Below are positions 9,056 to 17,864 of a stretch of 64,000 nucleotides of DNA, one piece after another. The stretch is from CAIXSC01 sp046349855 (GTDB lineage: Bacteria > Planctomycetota > Planctomycetia > Pirellulales > Pirellulaceae), in contig JAXMBM010000006.1 of NCBI GenBank assembly GCA_046349855.1, forward strand, positions 118,803 through 182,802, in the 5' to 3' direction. Made by a program: the position numbers and the translations under genes. Numbering within the stretch: the stretch's first letter is position 1; every line of letters begins with the position of its first letter. Below the pieces are notes generated by a model. The model saw only the letters and a program-made list of their open reading frames with translations. It was not told the DNA's origin and did not search any database.

Positions 9056-9541
9056 ATGACGCGCGATCAGGGCTCGCTGGAAATGTCTCCCGTGTTTCGT
9101 ATCGACGTGGCGCCGGCCACCGCGGCTGCGCCGGTTGCGGGCGTGGCGGACAACCGCCTGGGAGCGGTGATGGTCGAGTTGCTGCAGCGGATTGCCGCCG
9201 GTCAGGAACGGCAGAACCAACTGCTGGACGAACTGGTGCGGCAGTTTGGCGCCAGCCAGCGGCAGCGGGCGCAGGAACTCAGCCAATGGAAGGCGGCCAA
9301 CCCGCATCTGGCGTCGTCCTGTCGTCTGGCGGCCGAGGCGCTGGGGCGGGTACAGAGCCAGTTTCTCTTTCAGATTACCGACGAAGTGCGGGAAAACGAG
9401 GATCACCTCGCAGATGGCGAATTCATGTTGCAGGAATTCGTCGACCGATTTGGTCCGCGCCTGGCTCATTTGAACGGTGTGCTCCAGGTCCTGGCCCAAT
9501 TGGGCGGACCGGTACCGGCAGAGGCGGGGGGAGCGGAGTAA
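9056..9541 (+). CDS. hypothetical helical protein
   Basis: A 161-residue protein beginning MTRDQGSLEMSPVF. Most of it is predicted helical, with heptad-like stretches (VMVELLQRIAAGQERQNQLLDELVRQFG; SQRQRAQELSQW) suggesting a coiled coil, followed by EALGRVQSQFLFQITDEVRENEDHL. There is no signal peptide or catalytic motif. A GAGGAG lies 10 nt upstream of the ATG. It stops 9 bp before the alpha/beta hydrolase gene, so the two are probably one transcript from the promoter near 8950. I do not recognise a named family. Confidence 0.65.
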   Translation: MTRDQGSLEMSPVFRIDVAPATAAAPVAGVADNRLGAVMVELLQRIAAGQERQNQLLDELVRQFGASQRQRAQELSQWKAANPHLASSCRLAAEALGRVQSQFLFQITDEVRENEDHLADGEFMLQEFVDRFGPRLAHLNGVLQVLAQLGGPVPAEAGGAE

Positions 9542-9550
9542 GCCGCACCG

Positions 9551-10417
9551 ATGTGGGTTGATCTGGTCAGGACGGTCACGGAAGACGGCTTGCGGCTGGA
9601 CGGCGTGCTCCATGCTCCGGCGGACGGAGTGGTCAATCGCACGGCCGTGGATGGTTGCATCTGCCTCCATGGCGTGGGGAGCAGCTTCTACGGCTCTTCC
9701 CTGTTCGAAGCGCTGACGCCGTCACTGACCGCCGTCGGCCTGCCCACCCTCTGGGTTAATACGCGTGGACATGACAATGTCTTTGCGGCTGCGACGCGTC
9801 AGGGACGTCGCTGGCTGGGTGCGGCCTTCGAATCGGTGGACGAGTGCCGGTGGGACGTCACCGGCTGGTTAGACTGGGCCACGCGCGCCGGCTGGCAGCG
9901 GATCGGTCTGATCGGGCACAGCCTGGGGGCGATCAAGGCCGTGTATTCCCAGGCTCATGCACCGGACGAACGAGTGCGGCGGGTGATGGCGCTGTCGCCG
10001 CCCCGGCTGTCGTATGCCTGCTTTCAGCACGATCCGCAGGGAGCGGCGTTTTTTGACGCCATTCAGACGGCCAAACAGCAGGTGGCGGCGGGGAAGGACG
10101 ACGCGCTGATCCGCGTCCAGTACCCGTTCCCGCTGATTATTTCCGCGGCCGGCTACCTGGAAAAGTACGGGCCGGCCGAACGGTACAACATCGTGCCGCT
10201 GGTTTCCCAGGTGGCTTGTCCGTTGCTGTTCGTCTACGGCCAGTTGGAACTCGATTCGGGCAGCGTGGCCTTTGCCGGCGTGCCGGAAGCGCTTCGCCGA
10301 GCGGCTCGTCCCGGGCAGGAACTCGACGTGGTGGCCGTACCCGGGGCCGACCACAACTATACGCGCTGTGCGGCGCCGCTGGCCGAAGTCCTCCGCGGTT
10401 GGCTGGCCGCGGATTGA
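9551..10417 (+). CDS. alpha/beta hydrolase
   Basis: A 288-residue alpha/beta-hydrolase-fold protein without a signal peptide. The oxyanion region is CICLHGVGSSFYGSS near residue 38, the nucleophile elbow is GLIGHSLGA (Ser near residue 122), and the C-terminal catalytic His is in VPGADHNYTRC. A LFVYGQLELDS segment precedes it, where the acidic residue is expected. The substrate cannot be inferred. Spacing of 9 bp to the upstream hypothetical gene suggests translational coupling. Confidence 0.85.
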   Translation: MWVDLVRTVTEDGLRLDGVLHAPADGVVNRTAVDGCICLHGVGSSFYGSSLFEALTPSLTAVGLPTLWVNTRGHDNVFAAATRQGRRWLGAAFESVDECRWDVTGWLDWATRAGWQRIGLIGHSLGAIKAVYSQAHAPDERVRRVMALSPPRLSYACFQHDPQGAAFFDAIQTAKQQVAAGKDDALIRVQYPFPLIISAAGYLEKYGPAERYNIVPLVSQVACPLLFVYGQLELDSGSVAFAGVPEALRRAARPGQELDVVAVPGADHNYTRCAAPLAEVLRGWLAAD

Positions 10418-10466
10418 CGGCGGCTGGTCGCGGTGCCTGGGGCCGGGGGCTGGCTGGGGCCGCCGG

Positions 10467-10495
10467 TTGTGTTTCCCGCGCCGGTCCGGTATTTT
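10467..10495 (+). promoter_or_regulatory. possible promoter for ligase/ALDH/ADH operon
   Basis: TTGTGT (10467-10472) and TATTTT (10490-10495) are separated by 17 bp in a GC-rich spacer 120 bp before the ligase ATG. Both boxes are imperfect. Confidence 0.3.
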
Positions 10496-10615
10496 CATGA
10501 GCGTTTGGCACCCGCCACGTAATTCCCACCTGCGGACGCTTCCCCGTTTTTCCGGCGCCCTTCACGAGACGTTGTTGACGCTCCGGAAGTCTCTGGCACT
10601 GATTGAGGTACAGGC

Positions 10616-11746
10616 ATGAGCGCAGCGGACAATTCTCCTGTCGATCTGGCATCGCTGGCCAAGGCGGCTCGCGAGAAACTGGATGCCCACACCTACGAAA
10701 TGGTGCAGTGGCATTTCCACGACTCGACCGGTTCCCCGTTCTGGCTGGAAAAGAAGCGGGAGTACAAGTTTGATCCCTTGCGCGAGGTGAAGTGCTTCGA
10801 CGACCTGAAGAAGTTCCCGCTGTTCGAGGACGACTGGTTGCGTGGCGGTCCGGTCCGCCGCTGGCAGCCGCAGGGGCTGGCGGACAAGCCGGCGTTTATC
10901 TTCGAGACCGGGGGGACGACGGGGATTCCCAAGAGCCGTCTGGTATTCGAGGATCACTGGATCGACTACGAACTGTTCAGCGAGACGCTGCCCGACCATT
11001 ATTTCCCCAAGGGGAGCAACTGGCTGATGCTGGGCCCGTCGGGGCCGCGACGCCTGCGGCTGGCGGTGGAACACCTGTGCCAGTTCCGAGGCGGCATCTG
11101 CTTCTGCGTCGACCTCGATCCACGCTGGGTGGTGAAGCTCATCAAGAAGGGCTGGATGGAGCACCTCGAGGCCTACAAGAACCATTGCATCGACCAGGCC
11201 CTGACGATTCTCTCGGCGGGACATGACATCCGTTGCATGTTCACCACGCCCAAACTGCTGGAAGCTCTGTGCGGTGCCCTCGAGAAACAGGGCAAGACCT
11301 TCCGCGACACGGGGATCACCGGGATTTTCTCGGGCGGCACCGAGTTCACTCCGCAGTTCACACGGTTCTGCATCGAAGAGTACTTTGGGGGACCGCCGGA
11401 AGCGAGTGGCGTCTACATGACTCCCACCTACGGCAACACGCTGATGGGACTGGCCTGCAGCAAGCCGGTCACCGCAGCCGAGGGTTACAAGATCAGCTAC
11501 TACGCTCCCCAACCGCGGGCGGTGACCGAAGTGGTGAACTTCGACGATCACACCCAGGTAGTCAGCTATGGGGAGAGTGGCCGAGTCAAACTGTACACGT
11601 TGACCCGCGAGTTGTTCATTCCCGGGTTCCTGGAGCGGGACGAGGGCGAGCGGGAGCGGCCGTTCGAGACCTACCCGTGGGATGGGGTGAGCGGCGTCAA
11701 GCCGTTCCGCGGCATCGCGGCCCAGACGACCGTGGGAGTCTACTAG
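10616..11746 (+). CDS. ANL-superfamily adenylating ligase (phenylacetate-CoA ligase / LuxE-like)
   Basis: A 376-residue AMP-binding enzyme. The P-loop is FETGGTTGIPKSR near residue 100; later segments include MFTTPKLLEAL and GIFSGGTEFTPQF (acyl-adenylate core) and VYMTPTYGNTLMG. It is shorter than phenylacetate-CoA ligases (about 430 residues) and lacks an obvious full C-terminal lid domain; its length is closer to LuxE-type acyl-protein synthetases. The reaction would be ATP-dependent carboxylate activation to acyl-AMP, then transfer to CoA or a protein thiol. It heads an apparent operon with an aldehyde dehydrogenase and an iron alcohol dehydrogenase. The substrate acid is unknown. Confidence 0.75.
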   Translation: MSAADNSPVDLASLAKAAREKLDAHTYEMVQWHFHDSTGSPFWLEKKREYKFDPLREVKCFDDLKKFPLFEDDWLRGGPVRRWQPQGLADKPAFIFETGGTTGIPKSRLVFEDHWIDYELFSETLPDHYFPKGSNWLMLGPSGPRRLRLAVEHLCQFRGGICFCVDLDPRWVVKLIKKGWMEHLEAYKNHCIDQALTILSAGHDIRCMFTTPKLLEALCGALEKQGKTFRDTGITGIFSGGTEFTPQFTRFCIEEYFGGPPEASGVYMTPTYGNTLMGLACSKPVTAAEGYKISYYAPQPRAVTEVVNFDDHTQVVSYGESGRVKLYTLTRELFIPGFLERDEGERERPFETYPWDGVSGVKPFRGIAAQTTVGVY

Positions 11747-11934
11747 TCAACGGATCGTCACCCACCGCTGGCTGGCGAGTCCTGGAGAGACCTGAGACGC
11801 GGCGGGGGAACCCGCCGCCGGCCGGAGGTGGTGGGGAACCGGCCGAGATGGTGTGGACGCCCCGTGGCGCCGCGTAGCGTCCGGTGCCAGCGACTTCCCT
11901 CCCCTGCCCCGCGGGCTACCTGCTCGCTCGGACC

Positions 11935-11993
11935 AAATCACTGCCGCCCCAAATCACTGCCGCCCCAAATCACTGCCGCCCCAAATCACTGCC
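11935..11993 (+). repeat. tandem repeat, 16-bp unit, 3.7 copies
   Basis: The unit AAATCACTGCCGCCCC occurs exactly at 11935-11950, 11951-11966 and 11967-11982, followed by an 11-bp partial copy to 11993. The array ends about 10 bp before the Shine-Dalgarno of the aldehyde dehydrogenase gene. There are no spacers, so it is a simple tandem repeat, not CRISPR. Confidence 0.95.
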
Positions 11994-12015
11994 TGGAGCC
12001 ATCAAGGAGAACTGC

Positions 12016-13431
12016 ATGTTGAATATCCCGGTCATCCGTTGGGGCAAGCCATACGATTCGCTCGACAAAGACACGGTGACGCACTTCCTCACCGGGGAGC
12101 CGATCGCCAAGGTCAGTCAATCGAATCGCGGGCTGATCGAACGTGATATGCGGTTCGCTCAGCGGGCGCGGGATCTGCTCCGCGACATTCCCTGTGACGA
12201 GATCATCAATCGGCTGAAGAAGGCGGCCGATCTGTACGAGTCGGCGACGCTGCCGATGGGCGATGGTCAGCAGTCGCCCGAGGATTTTGCCCGGCAGCAG
12301 TCCTCGAGCACGGGGTTGCCCGAGCACATGTGCCGGATGAACATGCCGAAGAACTCGTTCGTGCTCCGCAACATGGACAAGATTCTCGAGTGCCTGACGC
12401 GCGGCCTGCCGCTCGATATCCTGACCCGCGGTTATGGAGCGGAGAGTCGCGGAGTGACGGTCAGTTACCAGGCGCAGGCCCCGGTGCTGAGCGCCGTGCT
12501 CCCTTCCAACTCGCCCGGTGTCCACACCCTGTGGCTCCCGGCCATTCCGCTGCAGCTTGGGCTGGTTCTCAAGCCGGGTCCGCAGGAACCGTGGACTCCG
12601 CTGCGGATGTTCGCCGCGTTCACGGCGGCTGGCATTCCGGCCGAAGTCTGGGGGATCTATCCGGGCGGACCGGACGCGGGTGCGGCGGTGCTCGGTTCGG
12701 CCCAGCGGGCCATGATCTTCGGTGGCACGGCGACCGTCGAACAGTACAAGGGGAATCCCCGAGTGCAGGCGCATGGTCCCGGCTTTTCCAAGATCCTGAT
12801 CGGCGACGATCTGGTGGACGAGTGGGAGAAGCACATCGATCTGATTGCCGAGAGCATTTACATCAACAGTGGGCGCGGCTGCATCAACTGCTCGGGCATC
12901 TGGGCATCGAAGTATACCCGGGAGATCGCCGCAGCGCTGGCGCAGAAACTGGGGCCGATCGAGGTGAAGCCGCCCCAGGATCCGACCGCCGGGTTGGCGG
13001 CGTTCACCGTGCATGGGCAGGCCAAGGCGGTCTGGGGCATGATCGAGGCGGACCTCAAGGAGAGCGGCGTGACCGATCTGACGTCTGCCTACGGCCCGCG
13101 TCTGGTGGAAATGGAACGCTGTGCGTACATCCGCCCGGTGATTGTGCATTGCGATTCGCCGGAGAATGCGATTGCCAAGAAGGAGTACATGTTCCCCTTC
13201 AGCACGGTGGTGCGCTGCGCTCAGGAAGACATGCTGGGCAAGATCGGCCCGACGCTGGTGGGCACGATCATCACACGCGACGAAAAGTTCATTCGCCAGT
13301 GTGTCGACGCCTCCCACATCGATCGGCTCAACATCGGACCGATCCCCACCACGCGGCTCAACTGGCTGCAGCCTCACGAAGGCAACATTATCGACTTCCT
13401 GTACCGCAACCGGGCCCTGCAATTGGCCTGA
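12016..13431 (+). CDS. aldehyde dehydrogenase family protein, probably CoA-acylating
   Basis: A 471-residue ALDH-superfamily enzyme. Recognisable parts are LPSNSPGVHTLWLPAIPLQ (nucleotide-binding core near residue 160), IFGGTATVEQYKGNPRV, the catalytic Cys about residue 289 in GRGCINCSGIW, and the C-terminal NWLQPHEGNIIDFLYR. The hydrolytic family's conserved ELGG glutamate is replaced by AHGPGFSKILIGDD, as in CoA-acylating or LuxC-like reductases that do not need the water-activating Glu; I therefore infer acyl-CoA or acyl-enzyme reduction rather than aldehyde oxidation. ATG 12016 is chosen for the AAGGAGA 5 nt upstream. The gene sits between an adenylating ligase and an iron alcohol dehydrogenase, which completes an acid-aldehyde-alcohol route. 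Confidence 0.85.
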   Translation: MLNIPVIRWGKPYDSLDKDTVTHFLTGEPIAKVSQSNRGLIERDMRFAQRARDLLRDIPCDEIINRLKKAADLYESATLPMGDGQQSPEDFARQQSSSTGLPEHMCRMNMPKNSFVLRNMDKILECLTRGLPLDILTRGYGAESRGVTVSYQAQAPVLSAVLPSNSPGVHTLWLPAIPLQLGLVLKPGPQEPWTPLRMFAAFTAAGIPAEVWGIYPGGPDAGAAVLGSAQRAMIFGGTATVEQYKGNPRVQAHGPGFSKILIGDDLVDEWEKHIDLIAESIYINSGRGCINCSGIWASKYTREIAAALAQKLGPIEVKPPQDPTAGLAAFTVHGQAKAVWGMIEADLKESGVTDLTSAYGPRLVEMERCAYIRPVIVHCDSPENAIAKKEYMFPFSTVVRCAQEDMLGKIGPTLVGTIITRDEKFIRQCVDASHIDRLNIGPIPTTRLNWLQPHEGNIIDFLYRNRALQLA

Positions 13432-13511
13432 AGCGGTGGAGCGGCGCGGGACGTCGCCGCCAGGGCCGGTCACCCGGCGGGTTTTTCGCCACACGTTGAG
13501 GTCGCGTATTG

Positions 13512-14663
13512 ATGATCGCCTTCGACTACCAGCCGATCACGCGGATGGTGTTCGGCCCCGGCAAACTGGAGTCGCTGGGTGAACTGGCTCGCGAATCGGG
13601 AGGACGGCGAGCGCTGGTGGTCAGCGATCCGGGGGTGATTGCCGCCGGGCACACCGCCCGCGGCGTCGCGGCGCTCGAGCGTGCCGGACTGGCCACGGCG
13701 GTCTTCCAGGAAGTACGCGAGAACCCGACGACGGCCGAGGTGGATGTGGGCGTCGAGATGGCTCGACACTTCGCGCCCGATCTGATCGTCGGATTTGGCG
13801 GCGGCAGTTCCATGGATTGCGCGAAGGGGATCAACTTCCTGCTGACCAACGGCGGCCGGATGCAGGACTACTGGGGAGTGGGCAAGGCCCGCTTGCCGAT
13901 GCTCCCCATGATCGCGGTTCCGACCACGGCGGGCACGGGCAGCGAATCGCAGTCATTCGCCCTGATCTCGGATGCTCAGACGCATGTCAAAATGGCTTGC
14001 GGCGACAAGAAGGCGGCGTTTCGCATCGCCTTGCTCGATCCGGTGCTCACCGTGACTCAGCCGCCGCGTGTCACGGCACTTACCGGGATTGATGCCATCG
14101 CTCACGCGCTCGAATCGTATGTCACGACGAAGCGGAATGCGGCGTCGCTGGCGTTCAGTCGCGAGGCCTGGCAATTGCTGGCGCCCAGTTTTCTGCAGGT
14201 GCTGCGCGAGCCTCAGGATCTGGAGGCCCGGAGCGGCATGCAGCTGGGGGCCTGCTTTGCGGGGTTGGCCATCGAGAACTCGATGCTCGGCGCCACCCAT
14301 GCGCTGGCGAATCCGCTGACGGCCGAATTCGGTCTGCCCCATGGACAGGCCATCGGGCTGATGTTGCCCCATGTCATCCGTTACAACGGTCAGACCGTGG
14401 GCGACCAGTACCAGGAACTGCTCGACGCCACCGGGGGCGGAGGCGGGTTTCCCGTACCGGCCAGCGGAGTGGAAGGACTGGTGGAGTTCGTGGCCGGCCT
14501 GGTGACCGCGGCCCAGCTGCCGACGCGTCTGCGCGACTGTCAGGTGCCCCGCGAGCGGCTGGCGAAGCTGGCCGAGTTCGCCGCCAAACAATGGACGGGA
14601 ACGTTTAATCCCCGTCCGGTCGGGGTGCCTGAGTTACTGGCGATCTACGAACAGGCCTACTAG
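13512..14663 (+). CDS. iron-containing alcohol dehydrogenase
   Basis: A 383-residue group III (Fe-dependent) alcohol dehydrogenase. It shows the NAD-binding GFGGGSSMDCAKG near residue 97, PTTAGTGSESQSFALISD, the metal-ligand segment GIDAIAHALESY and the His-rich ATHALANPLTAEFGLPHGQA. GAGG lies 11 nt upstream of ATG 13512; a TTG codon immediately before it is an alternative. It would interconvert an alcohol and an aldehyde with NAD(P)H. The upstream acylating-type ALDH and ligase suggest a shared substrate. Confidence 0.9.
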   Translation: MIAFDYQPITRMVFGPGKLESLGELARESGGRRALVVSDPGVIAAGHTARGVAALERAGLATAVFQEVRENPTTAEVDVGVEMARHFAPDLIVGFGGGSSMDCAKGINFLLTNGGRMQDYWGVGKARLPMLPMIAVPTTAGTGSESQSFALISDAQTHVKMACGDKKAAFRIALLDPVLTVTQPPRVTALTGIDAIAHALESYVTTKRNAASLAFSREAWQLLAPSFLQVLREPQDLEARSGMQLGACFAGLAIENSMLGATHALANPLTAEFGLPHGQAIGLMLPHVIRYNGQTVGDQYQELLDATGGGGGFPVPASGVEGLVEFVAGLVTAAQLPTRLRDCQVPRERLAKLAEFAAKQWTGTFNPRPVGVPELLAIYEQAY

Positions 14664-14758
14664 CATACGGGCTGAGGAAGATGGGGAGGCCTGCCGCGCT
14701 GCGGCCGGTTGAGGATGGCTCGCCTCGGGAGTGACGGACATACCAGGGAGACAGTGCC

Positions 14759-15967
14759 ATGAATCAAGGTTGGTCAGGGTGCCGTAAGGATCTCCGCTGG
14801 TTCGTTGTGGCATCGCTGCTGGCTGGCCTGGCCATGATCGCGGGCTGGACGGGAAGTGCCGTTTCGGTCGTGCTGGCCGTCGATGCGGCCCCCAAGACGG
14901 CCGCTCCAGACACTCGTGCTGCCGACGATTGGCCGCTGTTCCGTGGTGATTCCCAATCGAGTGGCGTGGCCCGCAGTTCGCTTCCGGCCCAGCTGGAAGT
15001 GCTCTGGAAGTTTGCCGTACCGGGCGGGGCGTTCGATTCCACACCGGCGATCGTCGATGGTGTCGTCTACCTGGGAGATCTCGACGGCCGCCTGTTCGCG
15101 CTCGATCTGGCCAGCGGTGAGAAACGCTGGGAACGCAAGCTGGAAGATGGTTTCCTGGCCGGAGTGGCTTGGCGCGACGGTGCGCTCTATCTGGGCGATG
15201 TGGCCGGACGCTTCCATTGCTTTGATGCCAAGACCGGCGCATCGCGCTGGGCGTTTGCCACGCAGGCGGAAATCGACTCCAGCGCCAATTTCTACCGCGA
15301 CCGAGTACTGGTCGGTTCGCAGGACTCGACGCTGTATTGCCTCCAGGCCAACAGCGGCGAACTGGTCTGGAAGTTCTCCATCGCCGACCAGATCCGCTGT
15401 TCGCCCACGATCGTCGAGAACCGAGCGTTTGTGGCGGGCTGCGACAGCAAGCTGCACGTGGTCGATCTGGATGAGGGGCGTGAGGTGGCGGCGGTCGATA
15501 TCCAGTCTCCCACGGGGGTGACGCCGGCCGTCCGCGGAGACCTGGCGTACTTTGGCACCGAGGCAGGCGCGTTTTTCGCCGTCAACTGGAAGACGGGGAC
15601 GGTGGCCTGGACGTTCGAGCCCGAGAAAGGGAGCCAGCCGTTTCGCAGTTCACCGGCGGTGACCGCGGACGTGGTCATCTTCGGCGGACGCAACAAGCGC
15701 GTGCATGCCTTGGATCCCGTGACGGGCCAACAGCGCTGGGAATTCACGGCCCGCAACCGCATTGACGGTTCGCCGGTCATCGTGGCGGGGCGGGCTTTTG
15801 TCGGAGCGGCGGACGGCCGGTTGTACGCTTTGGATCTCAAGACCGGCAAGGCGGTATGGCAGTATGAGGCGGGCGGCGGTTTCAACGGTTCGCCGGCCGT
15901 GTCGCGCGGGCGGCTCGTGATCGCCAACGACAACGGTACGGTCTACTGCCTGGGCGAAAAGAAGTAA
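14759..15967 (+). CDS. secreted PQQ-like beta-propeller repeat protein
   Basis: 402 residues: an N-terminal hydrophobic signal (residues ~14-42) followed by a run of PQQ/BamB-type propeller blades. The repeated blade pattern is visible as LYLGDVAGRFHCFDAKTGAS, LYCLQANSGELVWKF, VIFGGRNKRVHALDPVTG and LYALDLKTGKAVWQYEAG, with WPLFRGDSQSSGVA at the start, as in planctomycete PQQ-binding-like proteins. No dehydrogenase domain is attached, so it is probably a structural or binding propeller rather than an enzyme. It lies 95 bp after the alcohol dehydrogenase and 19 bp before the radical SAM gene. Confidence 0.85.
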   Translation: MNQGWSGCRKDLRWFVVASLLAGLAMIAGWTGSAVSVVLAVDAAPKTAAPDTRAADDWPLFRGDSQSSGVARSSLPAQLEVLWKFAVPGGAFDSTPAIVDGVVYLGDLDGRLFALDLASGEKRWERKLEDGFLAGVAWRDGALYLGDVAGRFHCFDAKTGASRWAFATQAEIDSSANFYRDRVLVGSQDSTLYCLQANSGELVWKFSIADQIRCSPTIVENRAFVAGCDSKLHVVDLDEGREVAAVDIQSPTGVTPAVRGDLAYFGTEAGAFFAVNWKTGTVAWTFEPEKGSQPFRSSPAVTADVVIFGGRNKRVHALDPVTGQQRWEFTARNRIDGSPVIVAGRAFVGAADGRLYALDLKTGKAVWQYEAGGGFNGSPAVSRGRLVIANDNGTVYCLGEKK

Positions 15968-15986
15968 GAGGAGGGCCGGCCAAGTC

Positions 15987-17306
15987 ATGACTGCATCGAC
16001 CGTCCCGGAACCGGTGAAGACCGAAGTCGGCAGCTATTTCATCTCCAACTACCCGCCCTTCTCGCAGTGGAAGCGCGAGTACGTGGACGAGGTGCGGCAG
16101 GCCCTGGCCGCTCCGCCACGCGATGTGCCGCTGGGACTGTACCTGCACATTCCCTTCTGCCGCAAACGGTGCAAATTCTGCTATTTCAAGGTGTTCACCG
16201 AGAACACGGCCAGCGAGATCGAAACCTACGTGACGGCGCTGGCGCGCGAAATTGAACTCGTCAGCCACCAGCCGGTCATGGGAGGCCGGCCGTTCCGTTT
16301 TGTCTATTTCGGTGGCGGCACCCCCTCGTTCCTCAGTGTTCGCCAGCTGACGTCGCTGGTCGATCGCCTGCGGGCCAATATCCGTTGGGATCAGGCGGAA
16401 GAGGTGACGTTCGAGTGTGAACCGGGGACGCTTTCGGAGCCCAAGGTGCAGGCCCTCCGTGAACTCGGCGTGACTCGGCTGAGTCTCGGCGTGGAGAACT
16501 TCAGCGATGCCGTGCTGTCCGAGAACGGGCGAGCTCACTTGGCTCCGGAGATTTATCGGGCCTGGGACTGGATTCGCGCGGCGGGGTTCCCCAACGTCAA
16601 CATCGACCTGATTGCCGGCATGGTGGGAGAGACCTGGGATAACTGGCGGGACAACATCCGCCGGACGCTCGAACTGGCGCCCGACAGCGTCACGATCTAC
16701 CAACTGGAATTGCCCTTCAACACGGTCTTTTCCAAGAACATTCTGGGGCAGCAGGTGGAATTGCCGGTCGCCGACTGGCCCACGAAACGCGCCTGGGTGA
16801 ACTACGCGTTTGATACGCTGGCCGAGGCCGGCTATCACGTGTCGAGTGCCTACACCATGGTGCGCGACCCGCACAAGGTGAACTTCAGTTACCGCGACAA
16901 CCTGTGGCGCGGGTCGGACCTGCTGGCCACCGGCATCGCCAGTTTCGGCCATGTGTCGGGCGTGCATTATCAGAACCTGCCCGAATGGCAGGATTATCTG
17001 GCGTCGCTGCTGGAGCGACAGGAGTTGCCGCTGGGCCGAGCGCTCCGGCCGACTCCCCATCAGCTGCTGGTGCGTGAGATGATCCTGCAGCTCAAACGCG
17101 GTTACCTGGAAGTGGGCTACTTCCGCGACAAATTCGCCGTCGACATCGTCGCTCACTGGCGCGACCAGTGGCAGACGTACGTCGACCAGGGGCTGGCGGT
17201 GGTGGCGGCGGACCGCATCGAGCTGACGCGGGCCGGCTTGCTCCAGGTAGATGGCTTGCTCCCCGCATTCTTCGAAGCGCAGCACCAGGGAGTTCGCTAC
17301 ACATGA
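15987..17306 (+). CDS. HemN-like radical SAM protein (coproporphyrinogen III oxidase family)
   Basis: A 439-residue radical SAM enzyme. YLHIPFCRKRCKFCYFK near residue 50 holds the CxxxCxxC [4Fe-4S] motif, and VYFGGGTPSFLS plus ECEPGTLSEPKV are HemN/HemW landmarks. The third Cys is followed by YFK rather than the HemN CxxxCxxCxC pattern. The family includes true oxygen-independent coproporphyrinogen dehydrogenases, haem chaperones (HemW) and radical SAM methyltransferases, so haem synthesis is not proven. AGGAGG lies 11 nt upstream. The stop overlaps the start of the GcvH-like gene by 4 nt (ATGA), implying translational coupling; a ferredoxin that could supply electrons follows. Confidence 0.8.
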   Translation: MTASTVPEPVKTEVGSYFISNYPPFSQWKREYVDEVRQALAAPPRDVPLGLYLHIPFCRKRCKFCYFKVFTENTASEIETYVTALAREIELVSHQPVMGGRPFRFVYFGGGTPSFLSVRQLTSLVDRLRANIRWDQAEEVTFECEPGTLSEPKVQALRELGVTRLSLGVENFSDAVLSENGRAHLAPEIYRAWDWIRAAGFPNVNIDLIAGMVGETWDNWRDNIRRTLELAPDSVTIYQLELPFNTVFSKNILGQQVELPVADWPTKRAWVNYAFDTLAEAGYHVSSAYTMVRDPHKVNFSYRDNLWRGSDLLATGIASFGHVSGVHYQNLPEWQDYLASLLERQELPLGRALRPTPHQLLVREMILQLKRGYLEVGYFRDKFAVDIVAHWRDQWQTYVDQGLAVVAADRIELTRAGLLQVDGLLPAFFEAQHQGVRYT

Positions 17307-17758
17307 GCGAACCGCTGGTGTTCTGGATGGGCAAGTTCGCCGCCGAACTGCCCGTGGATCGGCTGTACGCCCGCAACCACATGTGGGCGCAACGGGTCGA
17401 GGAACGCTGGCGGTTCGGCTTCTCGGCGTATGCCGTGCGGCTGTTGCAGGACGTCTATTTTCTCGATTGGATCGTCGAGGCGGGCAGCCACGTGGCTCAC
17501 CGCCAGGAGATCGGTCAGATCGAAAGCAAGAAGGCGGAAAGCGCGCTGTACGCTCCTCTGCCAGGGGAACTCGTACGCTTCAACGACGCCTTGCTGGCCG
17601 ACCCCTCGGCGATCAACGTCGACAAGTACGGTGGCGGCTGGCTGTTCGAGATGCGAGGGGAGGAGCGGGAATTGCTGACCCCGGACGCCTATTTCGCTCA
17701 CCTGGAATCGGTCTGGGAAGTGACTCAGCGCACCATCAAGGGGCAACTCAACGAATAG
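17303..17758 (+). CDS. glycine cleavage H-protein-like lipoyl domain protein
   Basis: A 151-residue GcvH homologue. The lipoyl-attachment site is GQIESKKAESALYAPLPG, where the second Lys is in the position modified in H-proteins (ESxKA), and SAINVDKYGGGWLFEM matches the conserved C-terminal region. It is longer than usual at both ends (GcvH is about 125-130 residues). The start at 17303 overlaps the radical SAM stop. No gcvT or gcvP is nearby, and coupling to a radical SAM gene and a ferredoxin suggests a lipoyl carrier in a different pathway, although a second GcvH for glycine cleavage is possible. Confidence 0.8.
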   Translation: MSEPLVFWMGKFAAELPVDRLYARNHMWAQRVEERWRFGFSAYAVRLLQDVYFLDWIVEAGSHVAHRQEIGQIESKKAESALYAPLPGELVRFNDALLADPSAINVDKYGGGWLFEMRGEERELLTPDAYFAHLESVWEVTQRTIKGQLNE

Positions 17759-17864
17759 GAGGGGAGAGGTCCTGCTTCTAGACGGTTGTCCCGGTGAGTA
17801 GAATGGGCCGCGGGTATTGAAGAATCTCTCCGGGAAGCAGGCTCAACGGCCTCCGCTCGACACC

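Noticed and set aside
11935..11993. Possible CRISPR-like repeat
   Set aside because: Units are directly adjacent with no spacers and only 16 bp long, so it is a simple tandem repeat.
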